DNA from: Streptomyces sp. NBC_01244
GTDB taxonomy: Bacteria; Actinomycetota; Actinomycetes; Streptomycetales; Streptomycetaceae
NCBI RefSeq assembly: GCF_035987325.1
Contig: NZ_CP108488.1
Coordinates: 4,340,001 to 4,404,000 of the forward strand
DNA: 64,000 nt
Direction of reading: 5' to 3'
Part shown: piece after piece, positions 39,912 through 47,793 of the stretch
Layout of the letters: every line of letters begins with the position of its first letter
How positions within the stretch are numbered: position 1 is the stretch's first letter
Notes under the pieces: model-generated
Seen by the model: only the letters and a program-made list of their open reading frames with translations
Told to the model about the DNA's origin: nothing
Database searches by the model: none
Made by a program: the position numbers and the translations under genes

Positions 39912-41555
39912 GTGAACGGGCCCCTGATCGTCCAGAGCGACAAGACGCTCCTCCTCGAGATCGACCACGAGCTCTCCGCGGCCGCACGGCGCGCCATCGC
40001 GCCCTTCGCCGAGCTGGAGCGTGCTCCCGAGCACATCCACACCTACCGGATCACGCCGCTCGGGCTGTGGAACGCGCGGGCCGCCGGGCACGACGCCGAG
40101 CAGGTCGTGGACGCGCTCGTGGAGTTCTCGCGCTACCCCGTCCCGCACGCGCTGCTCGTCGACGTCGCCGAGACCATGGCCCGGTACGGCCGGCTCACCC
40201 TCTCCAAGCACCCCGTCCACGGGCTGGTGCTGACCAGCACCGACCGGCCGGTACTGGAGGAGATCCTGCGGTCGAAGCGGGTCGCCCCGCTGGTCGGCGC
40301 GCGCCTCGACGCCGACACCGTCGCCGTGCACCCCTCGGAGCGCGGGCAGATCAAGCAGACCCTGCTCAAGCTGGGCTGGCCGGCCGAGGACCTCGCCGGG
40401 TACGTGGACGGCGAAGCACACCCGATCGAGCTCGACGAGACCGGCTGGGCACTGCGTCCCTACCAGCAGCAGGCCGTCGAGGGCTTCTGGCACGGCGGCT
40501 CCGGCGTGGTCGTGCTGCCCTGCGGCGCCGGCAAGACGCTGGTCGGCGCCGGTGCGATGGCGAAGGCCAAGGCGACCACGCTGATCCTGGTCACGAACAC
40601 CGTCTCCGCCCGCCAGTGGAAGCACGAGCTGATCAAGCGGACCTCGCTGACCGAGGAGGAGATCGGCGAGTACTCCGGTACGCGCAAGGAGATCCGGCCC
40701 GTCACGATCGCCACGTACCAGGTCCTGACGACCAAGCGGAAGGGCATCTACCCGCACCTGGAGCTCTTCGACTCCCGGGACTGGGGCCTGATCCTCTACG
40801 ACGAGGTGCACCTGCTGCCGGCTCCGGTGTTCAAGTTCACCGCGGACCTGCAGGCACGGCGGCGGCTCGGACTGACGGCGACGCTGGTGCGCGAGGACGG
40901 CCGCGAGTCGGACGTGTTCTCGCTGATCGGGCCCAAGCGGTTCGACGCCCCGTGGAAGGAGATCGAGGCGCAGGGCTACATCGCGCCGGCCGACTGCGTC
41001 GAGGTCCGGGTGAACCTCACGGAGTCGGAGCGCCTCGCCTACGCGACCGCCGAGACGGAGGAGAAGTACCGCTTCTGCGCGACCACCGCCACCAAGCGGA
41101 AGGTCACCGAAGCGCTGGTGCGCAAGCACGCGGGCGAGCAGACGCTGGTCATCGGGCAGTACATCGACCAGCTCGACGAGCTCGGTGAGCACCTCGACGC
41201 GCCCGTCATCAAGGGCGAGACCTCCAACGCGCAGCGCGAGAAGCTCTTCAACGCCTTCCGTGAGGGCGAGATCAGCGTGCTGGTCGTCTCCAAGGTCGCG
41301 AACTTCTCCATCGACCTGCCCGAGGCCACGGTCGCCATCCAGGTGTCCGGCACCTTCGGCTCCCGCCAGGAGGAGGCCCAGCGGCTCGGCCGGGTGCTGC
41401 GCCCGAAGGCGGACGGCCACGAGGCGCGCTTCTACTCGGTCGTCGCGCGCGACACCATCGACCAGGACTTCGCCGCGCACCGCCAGCGCTTCCTGGCCGA
41501 ACAGGGCTATGCCTACCGGATCATGGACGCCGACGAGCTGCTGGCCGGGGACTGA
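39912..41555 (+). CDS. XPB-type DNA repair helicase
   Basis: A 547-residue SF2 helicase. Residues 1-175 form the actinobacterial XPB N-terminal domain. The helicase core follows: LRPYQQQAVEGF, Walker A VVLPCGAGKTLVGAGAM (about residue 200), Walker B LILYDEVHLLPA, motif III LGLTATLVREDG and motif VI QRLGRVLRPK. Bacterial XPB unwinds DNA 3' to 5', in some species with an XPF-like partner. The GTG at 39912 is well placed after AGGAAAGGA. The helicase-associated protein at 32353 repeats its N-terminal domain without the motor. Confidence 0.92.
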   Translation: MNGPLIVQSDKTLLLEIDHELSAAARRAIAPFAELERAPEHIHTYRITPLGLWNARAAGHDAEQVVDALVEFSRYPVPHALLVDVAETMARYGRLTLSKHPVHGLVLTSTDRPVLEEILRSKRVAPLVGARLDADTVAVHPSERGQIKQTLLKLGWPAEDLAGYVDGEAHPIELDETGWALRPYQQQAVEGFWHGGSGVVVLPCGAGKTLVGAGAMAKAKATTLILVTNTVSARQWKHELIKRTSLTEEEIGEYSGTRKEIRPVTIATYQVLTTKRKGIYPHLELFDSRDWGLILYDEVHLLPAPVFKFTADLQARRRLGLTATLVREDGRESDVFSLIGPKRFDAPWKEIEAQGYIAPADCVEVRVNLTESERLAYATAETEEKYRFCATTATKRKVTEALVRKHAGEQTLVIGQYIDQLDELGEHLDAPVIKGETSNAQREKLFNAFREGEISVLVVSKVANFSIDLPEATVAIQVSGTFGSRQEEAQRLGRVLRPKADGHEARFYSVVARDTIDQDFAAHRQRFLAEQGYAYRIMDADELLAGD

Positions 41556-41769
41556 CGGACGGGGCCGCCGAGCCCTACGTCGGCCGGATGACGCGCCAGG
41601 AGCCCTACGAGGTCCTGTTCACGGAGTCGGCGGGCCGTGAGCGGGCCCGGCTGGAACCCGTGCACCGCGCGTTGGGGGATCACCGGCCTGTGCGGGTGAT
41701 CGGCTACTCGTTCGGGTGGTGCGTCGGGGTTCCGGAGACCGGAGCAGGCTACGGTTCCAGGTTGGCGTC

Positions 41770-42881
41770 ATGGGGGCATTGGCGGAGGTCGGGGAGGGCG
41801 TGCGCGCCCGGTACACCTTCCGGCTGCGCGTGTCGTCTGCTGCGGACTTGGCCCTGATGCGTGAGTGGGACCGGTGCCGATGGGTGTGGAATCAGTGCGT
41901 CGCTCAGTCGCGGGCGGCACACAAGGCCAAGCAGAAGTGCGGGCCTGCCGGTCTCGACAGGATGCTCACCGGATGGCGCGGTGAGCGTGAGTGGCTGCGC
42001 GCGGGTGGGAGTGTGCCGCAACAGCAGGTCATCCGGGACTTCGCCGCCTCCCGTACCAAGGCATTGAAGGACATCAAGGCACGATTGCCGGTCCGGCGGC
42101 GAGCGGGGATGCCGCGATTCAAGAAGAAGGTCGTCGCCGGTCCGAACTTCCCTCCGATCCGTCCAGCGTCCGCGTCAACCGGGACAGTCTCGGGCACTGG
42201 TACGCCTCCTTCGTCGTCCAGACGGAAATGCAGCCGCTGCCGACAACAGGCGCGGTGATCGGTGTCGACTGGGGTGTGAAGGAGACCGCCACCACGACGA
42301 GCGACGCCCAAGACCTGCCGCATCCCGAGTACGGCAGGCGGTCGGCGGGGAAGCTGGCGGGCTATCAGCGGATGATGGCACGCCGGAAGCCCAGGCGCGG
42401 CCAGGCCGCTTCGGCGGGCTACCGGAAGGCGAAGCGGCAGGCCGCGAGAGTCCAGAAGAAGATCGCGCGGCAGCGGCAGGACACAGCCCGCAAGTGGGCC
42501 AAGCGCGTGGTGACGGACTTCGACCACCTCGCGGTGGAGGACTTCCGGCCGAAGTTCCTGGCCAGGTCGACGATGGCGCGCAAGGCTGCCGACGCGGCGA
42601 TCTCGGCGACCAAGCGCGAGTTGATCAGCATGGCGCGCAAGCACGGCCGGATCATCCATCTTGTGCATGCGGCTCACACGACTATGGACTGCGGACGGTG
42701 CGGGGCGAGAACCAAGCACGCACTGCCACTGTCGGAACGTACGTACACGTGCACCAGGTGCGGATCCATCTCTCCACGGGACAAGAACTCCGCACGCGTG
42801 ATGCTCGTCCGGGCTGGTCTCAACCCGGCTACCACTGATCGCGGAAGACCTGGCGGACCGCCGGTCCGCCAGGCAGCGTGA
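41770..42881 (+). pseudogene. Decayed tnpB (IS605 OrfB), frameshifted by internal deletion
   Basis: The first part (ATG 41770) encodes ARYTFRLRVSSAADLALMREWDRCRWVWNQCV and reaches RFKKKVVAGP in one frame. The rest continues in another frame from about SELPSDPSSVRVNRDSLGHWYASFVV (42130 onward). RuvC residues remain: Asp in IGVDWGVKET, Glu in HLAVEDFRPK and Asp in PRDKNSARV, with a CGRCG...CTRCG zinc ribbon. Compared with intact relatives, about 30 residues between FKKK and the ELP motif are missing. The junction near 42130 is therefore a deletion that also shifted the frame. The protein should be inactive. Confidence 0.75.
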
Positions 42882-42910
42882 GGTAGGAATCCCCCTCATC
42901 CATGAGGGGG
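42849..42910 (+). ncRNA. Right-end hairpins of the tnpB element, presumed omega-RNA scaffold
   Basis: An 11-bp perfect hairpin (CCTGGCGGACC, GCC loop, GGTCCGCCAGG; 42849-42873) overlaps the end of tnpB. A 9-bp hairpin (42891-42910) forms the right end. In active elements this RNA continues past the end into flanking DNA as guide. With the tnpB broken it could work only with a related protein in trans. Confidence 0.5.
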
Positions 42911-42915
42911 AGGAT

Positions 42916-43758
42916 TCAAAGATCGTGGCCGAGGCAGCGCCGATCAGGTACATGGTGTCGCGCGGGCGGCTGCTGCTCGTGGTGCTGCGGGTCTTCGACG
43001 ACGCGGACATCCTGCTGCCCGGAGGGTGACCGCAGGCGCAGGGCGGCGGCGAGCAGGGCCGTGAGCAGCGGGACGGTCCAGACCCACAGGTGGGGCCAGT
43101 CGAGCAGGAGCGAGCGGCCGCCCGCGGGCGGGTGCCGGGACCAGAACTCGGCGGAGGCACCTGGGAGGACCAGCAGCCCGAGCAGGCCGCTGCCCGCGAA
43201 GGCGCCCAGCGCGGTCAGCCCGGCCCTGACCCGGCCGGTCAGCAGGAGGTACGGGATCAGCAGCGCCGGGGTCAGGGTGATCCCGGCGGCCGTGCCCAGC
43301 GCGAAGCCCTTGCCGAGCGCGCCGCGCGGCCGGTGCAGGTCCCACAGGACGAGGCAGGCCAGGGCCAGGGCGATCTGGCCGGACAGCGGGGTCTGGAACA
43401 GCGGTTCCAGCCACAGCCCGGCGACGGTGGCGGCCAGCACGGGACCGGGCCGGGCCCGCAGTCCCGCCAGCCGGCACGACAGCAGGATCAGCAGGGCGAA
43501 CAGGCCCGCGCTGCCGCCCACCAGGACGGCCTTCAGTACGCCCGTCGGCAGCCAGGCGGCCGGGGCGAAGAGGATGGCCGCGAAGGGCGGATATGCGGCG
43601 GGCGGGCTCCACTCGGCTGCGGAGAGGCCGGGGGCCAGGGCATCGGCCACCGGGATGCGCAGGGCGACGCAGAGCACGCCGAGCACGAGCAGCAGGCCCG
43701 CGAGCAGCACACCGGCGCGGGGCGACGGAGAGCGGCTGGGCTCGGAACTCCGGGTCAC
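42916..43758 (-). CDS. Shortened GT87-like (DUF2029) polyprenyl-sugar membrane glycosyltransferase, likely degenerate
   Basis: A 280-residue membrane protein. AAYPPFAAILFAPAAWLP, LLSCRLAGLRA, LWLEPLFQTPLSGQIALALACLVLWDL and LIPYLLLTGRVRAGLTALGAFAG match the first half and middle of actinobacterial GT87 mannosyltransferase-like proteins, normally about 400 residues. The region after GASAEFWSRHPP is much shorter than in relatives. The open frame runs on antisense to the split gene remnant and stops only inside the IS right end, so the natural C-terminus has been lost or the reading past about 43030 is spurious. Function is doubtful. Confidence 0.6.
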   Translation of the reverse strand: MTRSSEPSRSPSPRAGVLLAGLLLVLGVLCVALRIPVADALAPGLSAAEWSPPAAYPPFAAILFAPAAWLPTGVLKAVLVGGSAGLFALLILLSCRLAGLRARPGPVLAATVAGLWLEPLFQTPLSGQIALALACLVLWDLHRPRGALGKGFALGTAAGITLTPALLIPYLLLTGRVRAGLTALGAFAGSGLLGLLVLPGASAEFWSRHPPAGGRSLLLDWPHLWVWTVPLLTALLAAALRLRSPSGQQDVRVVEDPQHHEQQPPARHHVPDRRCLGHDL

Positions 43759-43885
43759 GGCGCGACCCTAGTGGATCAACGCCCCGAGACCCGCGCGGAG
43801 TCCTCCGGCCGACGCGCACGGACGGCACCGACGCGGCGGCGCAGCGCCTCCGGCTCCGGCTCGGCGCCGGGCCTCAGTCGCGCGT

Positions 43886-44077
43886 TCAGTGACGTATGAC
43901 GCCCGCGTCCTCGGCGTATTCACCGAGGACGACCACGCTCACGGCGGTCGCCGCGAAGACCTTGGCCGCGCGCAGGACGCTGCCGACGCCGTGGCGGGGG
44001 CGGGGGCGGGAGACGGAAGTGGCGGTGGCGCCGCGAGGGCGGCGACCCTGGACCGGGGTGTAGGTTGCGGTGCTCAT
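43886..44077 (-). CDS. Small conserved hypothetical protein with one hydrophobic helix
   Basis: A 63-residue protein from ATG 44075-44077 (MSTATYTPVQGRRPRG). A basic, Arg/Pro-rich N-terminal half is followed by LRAAKVFAATAVSVVVLGEYAEDAGV, a hydrophobic helix with an acidic end. I recall similar short proteins next to helR-type genes in streptomycetes but know no function. It may be a single-span membrane peptide. It diverges from helR across a 322-bp gap. Confidence 0.55.
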   Translation of the reverse strand: MSTATYTPVQGRRPRGATATSVSRPRPRHGVGSVLRAAKVFAATAVSVVVLGEYAEDAGVIRH

Positions 44078-44399
44078 GTATCCATGGTCGGTTTTCGACC
44101 GGCTTGTCACATCGCCCTGAGGGCTGAACCTCCAGGTCTCCCGCCTCCTCCTCCCGGCCCATGCCTCCCCCTACGGGCTCTGTCCGAAGGAGGACACGGA
44201 CCGAACACCCCCCGTACGGGGTCACGGCCCCGAAGGACTTCCGGCCCCCTTCAATCCATTCGCGCAGCGCCCTCGCGATGGCTAGAATCTCCGCTCTTGC
44301 CGCCTCCCGCCGCGTCACCGGGAGCGCCGCCCGCCGCTCGGAAACCGGCGGGCCCGTCCGCCCGCATCACGCAGGTCCTCAGCAGATGGAGGCAGTTCC
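44078..44399. promoter_or_regulatory. Intergenic region upstream of helR with a 12-bp palindrome
   Basis: Contains the perfect palindrome CCCCGTACGGGG (44210-44221), an inverted GTCCG/CGGAC pair just before it and a small GGTCG/CGACC hairpin near 44086-44100. I did not find a match to the 19-bp rifamycin-associated element (GGGGCTTGCGGCAAGCCCC-like) reported upstream of helR in other species. No gene is seen. Confidence 0.45.
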
Positions 44400-46526
44400 G
44401 TGCCCGCGCACGCCCACGTCACCGACCCCGACGCCGACCCCGACGCCGCCCCTTATGCCGACGCGGCCGCCACCGATCCCCTGGGTCGCGAGCGGGCCCA
44501 CCTCGCCGCCTCCCGGTCCGCGCTCCGCGCGATGCGCGAGGACGTCCAGAACCTCGACATCCGCGACGTCACCGCGAACTGGGTCAACGCGATCGTCCTC
44601 CAGGCCCAGATCGACGACCGGATCAAGGCGCTCGCCGACCTCGCCCACACCCCCCTCTTCTTCGGCCGCCTCAACTACCTGCACGCGCCCGGCGCGGAGC
44701 TCGCCGAGGGCGCGGAGGGCGAGCAGTTCTACATCGGCCGCCGCCACGTCCACGACGCGGGCGGCGACCCCATGGTGATCGACTGGCGCGCGCCGGTCTC
44801 CCAGCCCTTCTACCGGGCCTCGAAGAACGACCCGCAGGACATCGGGCTGCGCCGCCGCTTCGGCTACACGGGCGGCGAGCTGACCGCGTACGAGGACGAG
44901 CACCTCTCCGACCCGGCCGAGGCGGCGGCCGTCAGCAAGCTGCTCCAGCAGGAGATCGAGCGCCCGCGCGTCGGCCCCATGCGCGACATCGTGGCGACGA
45001 TCCAGCCCGAGCAGGACGAGATCGTCCGTTCCGGCCTGTCGGGCTCCGTCTGCGTGCAGGGCGGTCCCGGCACCGGAAAGACGGCCGTCGGCCTGCACCG
45101 TGTCGCGTACCTCCTCTACGCGCACCGCGACCGCCTCGCCCGCACCGGCACCCTGGTCATCGGGCCGAACCGTTCCTTCCTGCACTACATCGAGCAGGTC
45201 CTGCCCGCCCTCGGCGAGCTGGAGGTGAAGCAGGCCACCGTCGACGACCTGGTCGCCCGCGCGGACCTGGAGGTACGCGGCGCGGACGCCGCCGAAACCG
45301 CCGTGGTCAAGGGCGATGCCCGGATGGCGGAGGTCCTGCGCCGCGCGGTCCACTCGCACGTGTCGGAGCCCGTCGAACCGCTGATGGTGGTCCGCGGATC
45401 GCGCCGCTGGCGGGTGCCCGCGTACGAGATCGCCGAGATCGTCGCCGAGCTCCAGAACCGCGACATCCGCTACGGAGCCGCCCGCGACGCCCTCCCGCAG
45501 CGGATCTCGCACGCGGTCCTCGTCCGCATGGAGCAGGCGGGCGAGGCGCCCGACGACCGGGTCCAGGACGCGGTGGCGCGCACTCCCGCCGTGAAGGCCG
45601 TGGTCAAGGCCGTGTGGCCACTGGTGGAACCGGCCAAGCTGGTGCTGCGCCTCCTCTCCGACGCGGAGTTCCTCGCGGAGCACGCGGACGGGATCCTGTC
45701 GGAGCGGGAACAGCGGCTGCTGCTGTGGGCCAAGCCGGCGCGCAGCGTGAAGTCGGTGAAGTGGTCGGCGGCGGACCTGGTCCTCATCGACGAGACGACC
45801 GACCTGGTCGAGCGCACGCACTCGCTCGGCCACGTCGTCATCGACGAGGCGCAGGACCTCTCCCCGATGCAGTACCGGGCGGTCGGCCGGCGCTGCACGA
45901 CCGGCTCCGCGACGGTCCTGGGAGACCTCGCCCAGGGCACGACCCCGTGGGCGACGCGCAGCTGGGACGAAGCGCTGGGGCACCTGGGCAAGCCCGGCGC
46001 GGTGCTGGAGGAACTGACGGCGGGCTTCCGCGTGCCGCGCGAGGTCATCGCCTACGCCTCGCGGCTGCTACCGGCGATCTCGCCGGGCCTGTCGCCGGTC
46101 TCCTCGGTCCGTGAGACCCCGGGCTCGCTGATCGTCTCCCCGGTCGAGTCCCCCTCCGCCCTTCCGGCGGCGGTGATCGCGGCCTGCCGGGCCTCTCTCG
46201 AGCACGAGGGGTCGATCGGGCTGATCGCGGCGGACGCGCGGATCGCGGAGCTGGCGGAGGCGCTGCTGGCGGCCGGCCTGCCCTACCTCTCGCCCGGCGA
46301 GGAGACGACTGCGCAGTCGCGGCTGACGCTGGTGCCGGCGTCGCTCGCGAAGGGTCTGGAGTACGACTACGTCGTGCTGCACGAGCCGGCGGACGTGGTG
46401 GCGGGCGAGCCCGACGAACGCACCGGCCTGCGCCGCCTCTACGTCTGCCTCACCCGAGCCGTCTCGGGCCTCACCCTCCTCCACACGACCCCCCTCCCGG
46501 AGCCCCTGGCCCCCACCGGCCCCTGA
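44400..46526 (+). CDS. helR: RNA polymerase recycling motor ATPase, HelR/HelD class
   Basis: A 708-residue UvrD-like SF1 ATPase. The N-terminal coiled-coil arm (about residues 30-85, RERAHLAASRSALRAM...) enters the polymerase in known structures. FYIGRRHVHDAGGDPMVIDWRAPVSQPFYRA follows. Walker A is VQGGPGTGKTAVGLHRVAYLL (about residue 222), Walker B VVIDEAQDLSPMQY, and later helicase motifs include GLEYDYVVLHEP and RLYVCLTRAV. This organisation is that of actinobacterial HelR, which removes stalled or rifamycin-bound RNA polymerase from DNA and gives rifamycin tolerance. GTG 44400 follows a GGAGG about 9 nt upstream. Confidence 0.85.
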   Translation: MPAHAHVTDPDADPDAAPYADAAATDPLGRERAHLAASRSALRAMREDVQNLDIRDVTANWVNAIVLQAQIDDRIKALADLAHTPLFFGRLNYLHAPGAELAEGAEGEQFYIGRRHVHDAGGDPMVIDWRAPVSQPFYRASKNDPQDIGLRRRFGYTGGELTAYEDEHLSDPAEAAAVSKLLQQEIERPRVGPMRDIVATIQPEQDEIVRSGLSGSVCVQGGPGTGKTAVGLHRVAYLLYAHRDRLARTGTLVIGPNRSFLHYIEQVLPALGELEVKQATVDDLVARADLEVRGADAAETAVVKGDARMAEVLRRAVHSHVSEPVEPLMVVRGSRRWRVPAYEIAEIVAELQNRDIRYGAARDALPQRISHAVLVRMEQAGEAPDDRVQDAVARTPAVKAVVKAVWPLVEPAKLVLRLLSDAEFLAEHADGILSEREQRLLLWAKPARSVKSVKWSAADLVLIDETTDLVERTHSLGHVVIDEAQDLSPMQYRAVGRRCTTGSATVLGDLAQGTTPWATRSWDEALGHLGKPGAVLEELTAGFRVPREVIAYASRLLPAISPGLSPVSSVRETPGSLIVSPVESPSALPAAVIAACRASLEHEGSIGLIAADARIAELAEALLAAGLPYLSPGEETTAQSRLTLVPASLAKGLEYDYVVLHEPADVVAGEPDERTGLRRLYVCLTRAVSGLTLLHTTPLPEPLAPTGP

Positions 46527-46600
46527 CCACCGCGGCCGGGGGCTGCGCCCTGCCCTGGCCGGGGGCCCGTAGCGGCCTACCGCCGCGGCGGGGTCGCCCT

Positions 46601-46682
46601 GCGGGGCGAAGTCCCCTACCCGCCCTTCCACCGTTCCCAGGGCCCGGCCCTGACCCGGTCCTCAAACGCCGGACGGCTGAAA
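46601..46682. repeat. REP-like modules, left part of a composite repeat
   Basis: GCGGGGCGAAGTCCCC, then a stretch nearly identical to 30847-30930, then GGTCCTCAAACGCCGGACGG. It stands in the gap between the convergent helR and cutC genes (46527-46987), which has no gene. Confidence 0.7.
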
Positions 46683-46721
46683 AGACCAACCGCCGGCGGG
46701 ACCGGACTATCACCCGGTCGG

Positions 46722-46966
46722 GGTCGGAGGCTTGCGGCCCGGGTAGGGGACGGGGGCGGGGTGGGGTGTTGGCCGGGACGTAAAGCGTGATGTGTGGCGC
46801 AGGCACACCCCACAACTGTCGAAGTCGAGGGCAGGGCGCCTAAATCATGCAGTCCAGGCCGACACCCCACCCCGCCCCCGGCACCGACCCCCACCCGCAG
46901 CCAGACCGACCACCGACCACACCCCAGCCCCGCCGGCGTTTGAGGCGCAGGCGACGGCGCCGCACC
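46722..46966 (-). repeat. Structured 245-nt intergenic element, copy B
   Basis: Second copy of the element at 31012-31257, almost base for base except in part of the loop. The same long GC-rich stem closes a loop holding TGTGG/CCACA pairing and the conserved TAAATCATGCAG stretch. Its right edge lies 22 bp from the cutC stop codon, matching the 23-bp distance seen in copy A. Both copies are thus 3' neighbours of a minus-strand gene. Confidence 0.75.
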
Positions 46967-46987
46967 AGGCCGGGCCACGGGCACCCG

Positions 46988-47683
46988 CTAGCTCAGGGAC
47001 GCCCGCCAGGCTTCGACCGCCGTCGGAGACACCGGCCGGGACCAGCCGTCGGGACGAGCCGCGCTGCCGATGTGGAAGGCGTCGATGCCCGCCTCGCGCA
47101 GCACGGGAAGGTGGGAGAGGGCGAGGCCGCCGCCCACCAGGATGCGCGGCTCGTAGCCGGGGGCACCCGCCTTCGCCGCCTCGGCCAGCAGCACCGGCAG
47201 GCCCTCGTCGACCCCGCCCGCCGCGCCCGCGGTGAGGTAGGTGTCGAGCCCGGGCAGGTCCGCGACCGCCTTGCGGAGCTGGTCCCGGTCCGCCGCGCGG
47301 TCGATCGCCCGGTGGAACGTCCACCCGCAGCCGCCGAGCTCCGCCACGACCGCCTCGACGGCGGTGAGGTCGGGGCTGCCGTCGGGGTTCAGGAAGCCCA
47401 GGACGAACTCCTCCGCTCCCTCGGCGCGCAGCGCCCGCGCCTCCTCCACCAGGCGTTCCACGTCCTGCGCGGAGCCCGCCGAGAAGCCGTCGGCCTTCCG
47501 GAGCATCACGCGCAGCCGGATGTCGACCGCCGCCCGGATCGCCGCGAAGGTCTCGCGCGACGGGGTGAGCCCGTCGGCGGCCATGTCGGTGACCAGTTCG
47601 AGTCGGTCCGCCCCACCGGCCTGGGCCGCGACCGCGTCCTCCACGTCGAGGGCGATCACCTCCAGGAGCGCACGGTTGCTCAT
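46988..47683 (-). CDS. cutC: CutC family protein
   Basis: A 231-residue TIM-barrel protein from ATG 47681-47683 (MSNRALLEVIALDVEDA). It shows QAGGADRLELVTDMAADGLTPS at the N-terminus, RVMLRKADGFSAG, EEFVLGFLNPDGSPD, the TFHRAIDRAAD strand and ILVGGGL near the end. CutC was named for copper homeostasis in E. coli, but the copper role is disputed. The length is normal. A DasR-like dyad lies about 31-46 bp upstream of its start. The 3' end abuts the structured repeat. Confidence 0.88.
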   Translation of the reverse strand: MSNRALLEVIALDVEDAVAAQAGGADRLELVTDMAADGLTPSRETFAAIRAAVDIRLRVMLRKADGFSAGSAQDVERLVEEARALRAEGAEEFVLGFLNPDGSPDLTAVEAVVAELGGCGWTFHRAIDRAADRDQLRKAVADLPGLDTYLTAGAAGGVDEGLPVLLAEAAKAGAPGYEPRILVGGGLALSHLPVLREAGIDAFHIGSAARPDGWSRPVSPTAVEAWRASLS

Positions 47684-47713
47684 GTAATCCCATCCTTCGT
47701 CCCGCATTGGCAA

Positions 47714-47729
47714 ATAGGTCTAGTCCAAT
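47714..47729. promoter_or_regulatory. DasR-like (GntR/HutC) operator candidate
   Basis: ATAGGTCTAGTCCAAT matches the dre consensus ACTGGTCTAGACCAGT at 12 of 16 positions, including GGTCTAG and CCA. It lies upstream of cutC on the minus strand and 65 bp upstream of the HD-domain gene. DasR is the GlcNAc-responsive regulator of streptomycetes. Binding is inferred. Confidence 0.5.
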
Positions 47730-47793
47730 ATCCAGGGTACGGGCCTTCGCCCACCCTCCACCAGCACAATCACGCCACCACCACAATGTGCGC

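Larger units (their letters stand above)
41701..42919 (+). mobile_element. IS200/IS605-type element carrying only tnpB (IS1341-like)
   Basis: The right end is clear. Past the tnpB stop comes GGAATCCCCCTCAT, then the complementary ATGAGGGGGAGGATTC (9-bp stem 42891-42910), then TTCAA at 42915-42919, the hairpin-plus-TCAA end typical of IS605 elements. The left end is less certain, near 41701, just after GGTGAT. No tnpA is present, so movement would need a transposase in trans. Confidence 0.65.
41588..43029 (+). pseudogene. Small gene split by an IS element, possibly RelE/ParE-like
   Basis: The 5' part (ATG 41588, MTRQEPYEVLFTESAGRERARL...) runs into the left end of the tnpB element near 41700. 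A 36-codon 3' remnant with high G/C third positions (42922-43029, ending VSRGRLLLVVLRVFDDADILLPGG) follows the right end. YEVLFTESAGRERARL resembles the N-terminus of RelE/ParE toxins, and RGRLLLVVLRV the last strand of that fold. Joining the parts gives about 70-75 residues, somewhat short. The assignment is tentative. That both pieces belong to one gene is inferred from position and frame. Confidence 0.4.

Noticed and set aside
41701..42919. Active IS element
   Set aside because: The tnpB is frameshifted with a deletion and no tnpA is present.
44100..44399. Rifamycin-associated element upstream of helR
   Set aside because: GGGG-TCAC-GGCCCC near 44218-44231 is reminiscent but does not match the 19-bp inverted repeat closely enough.
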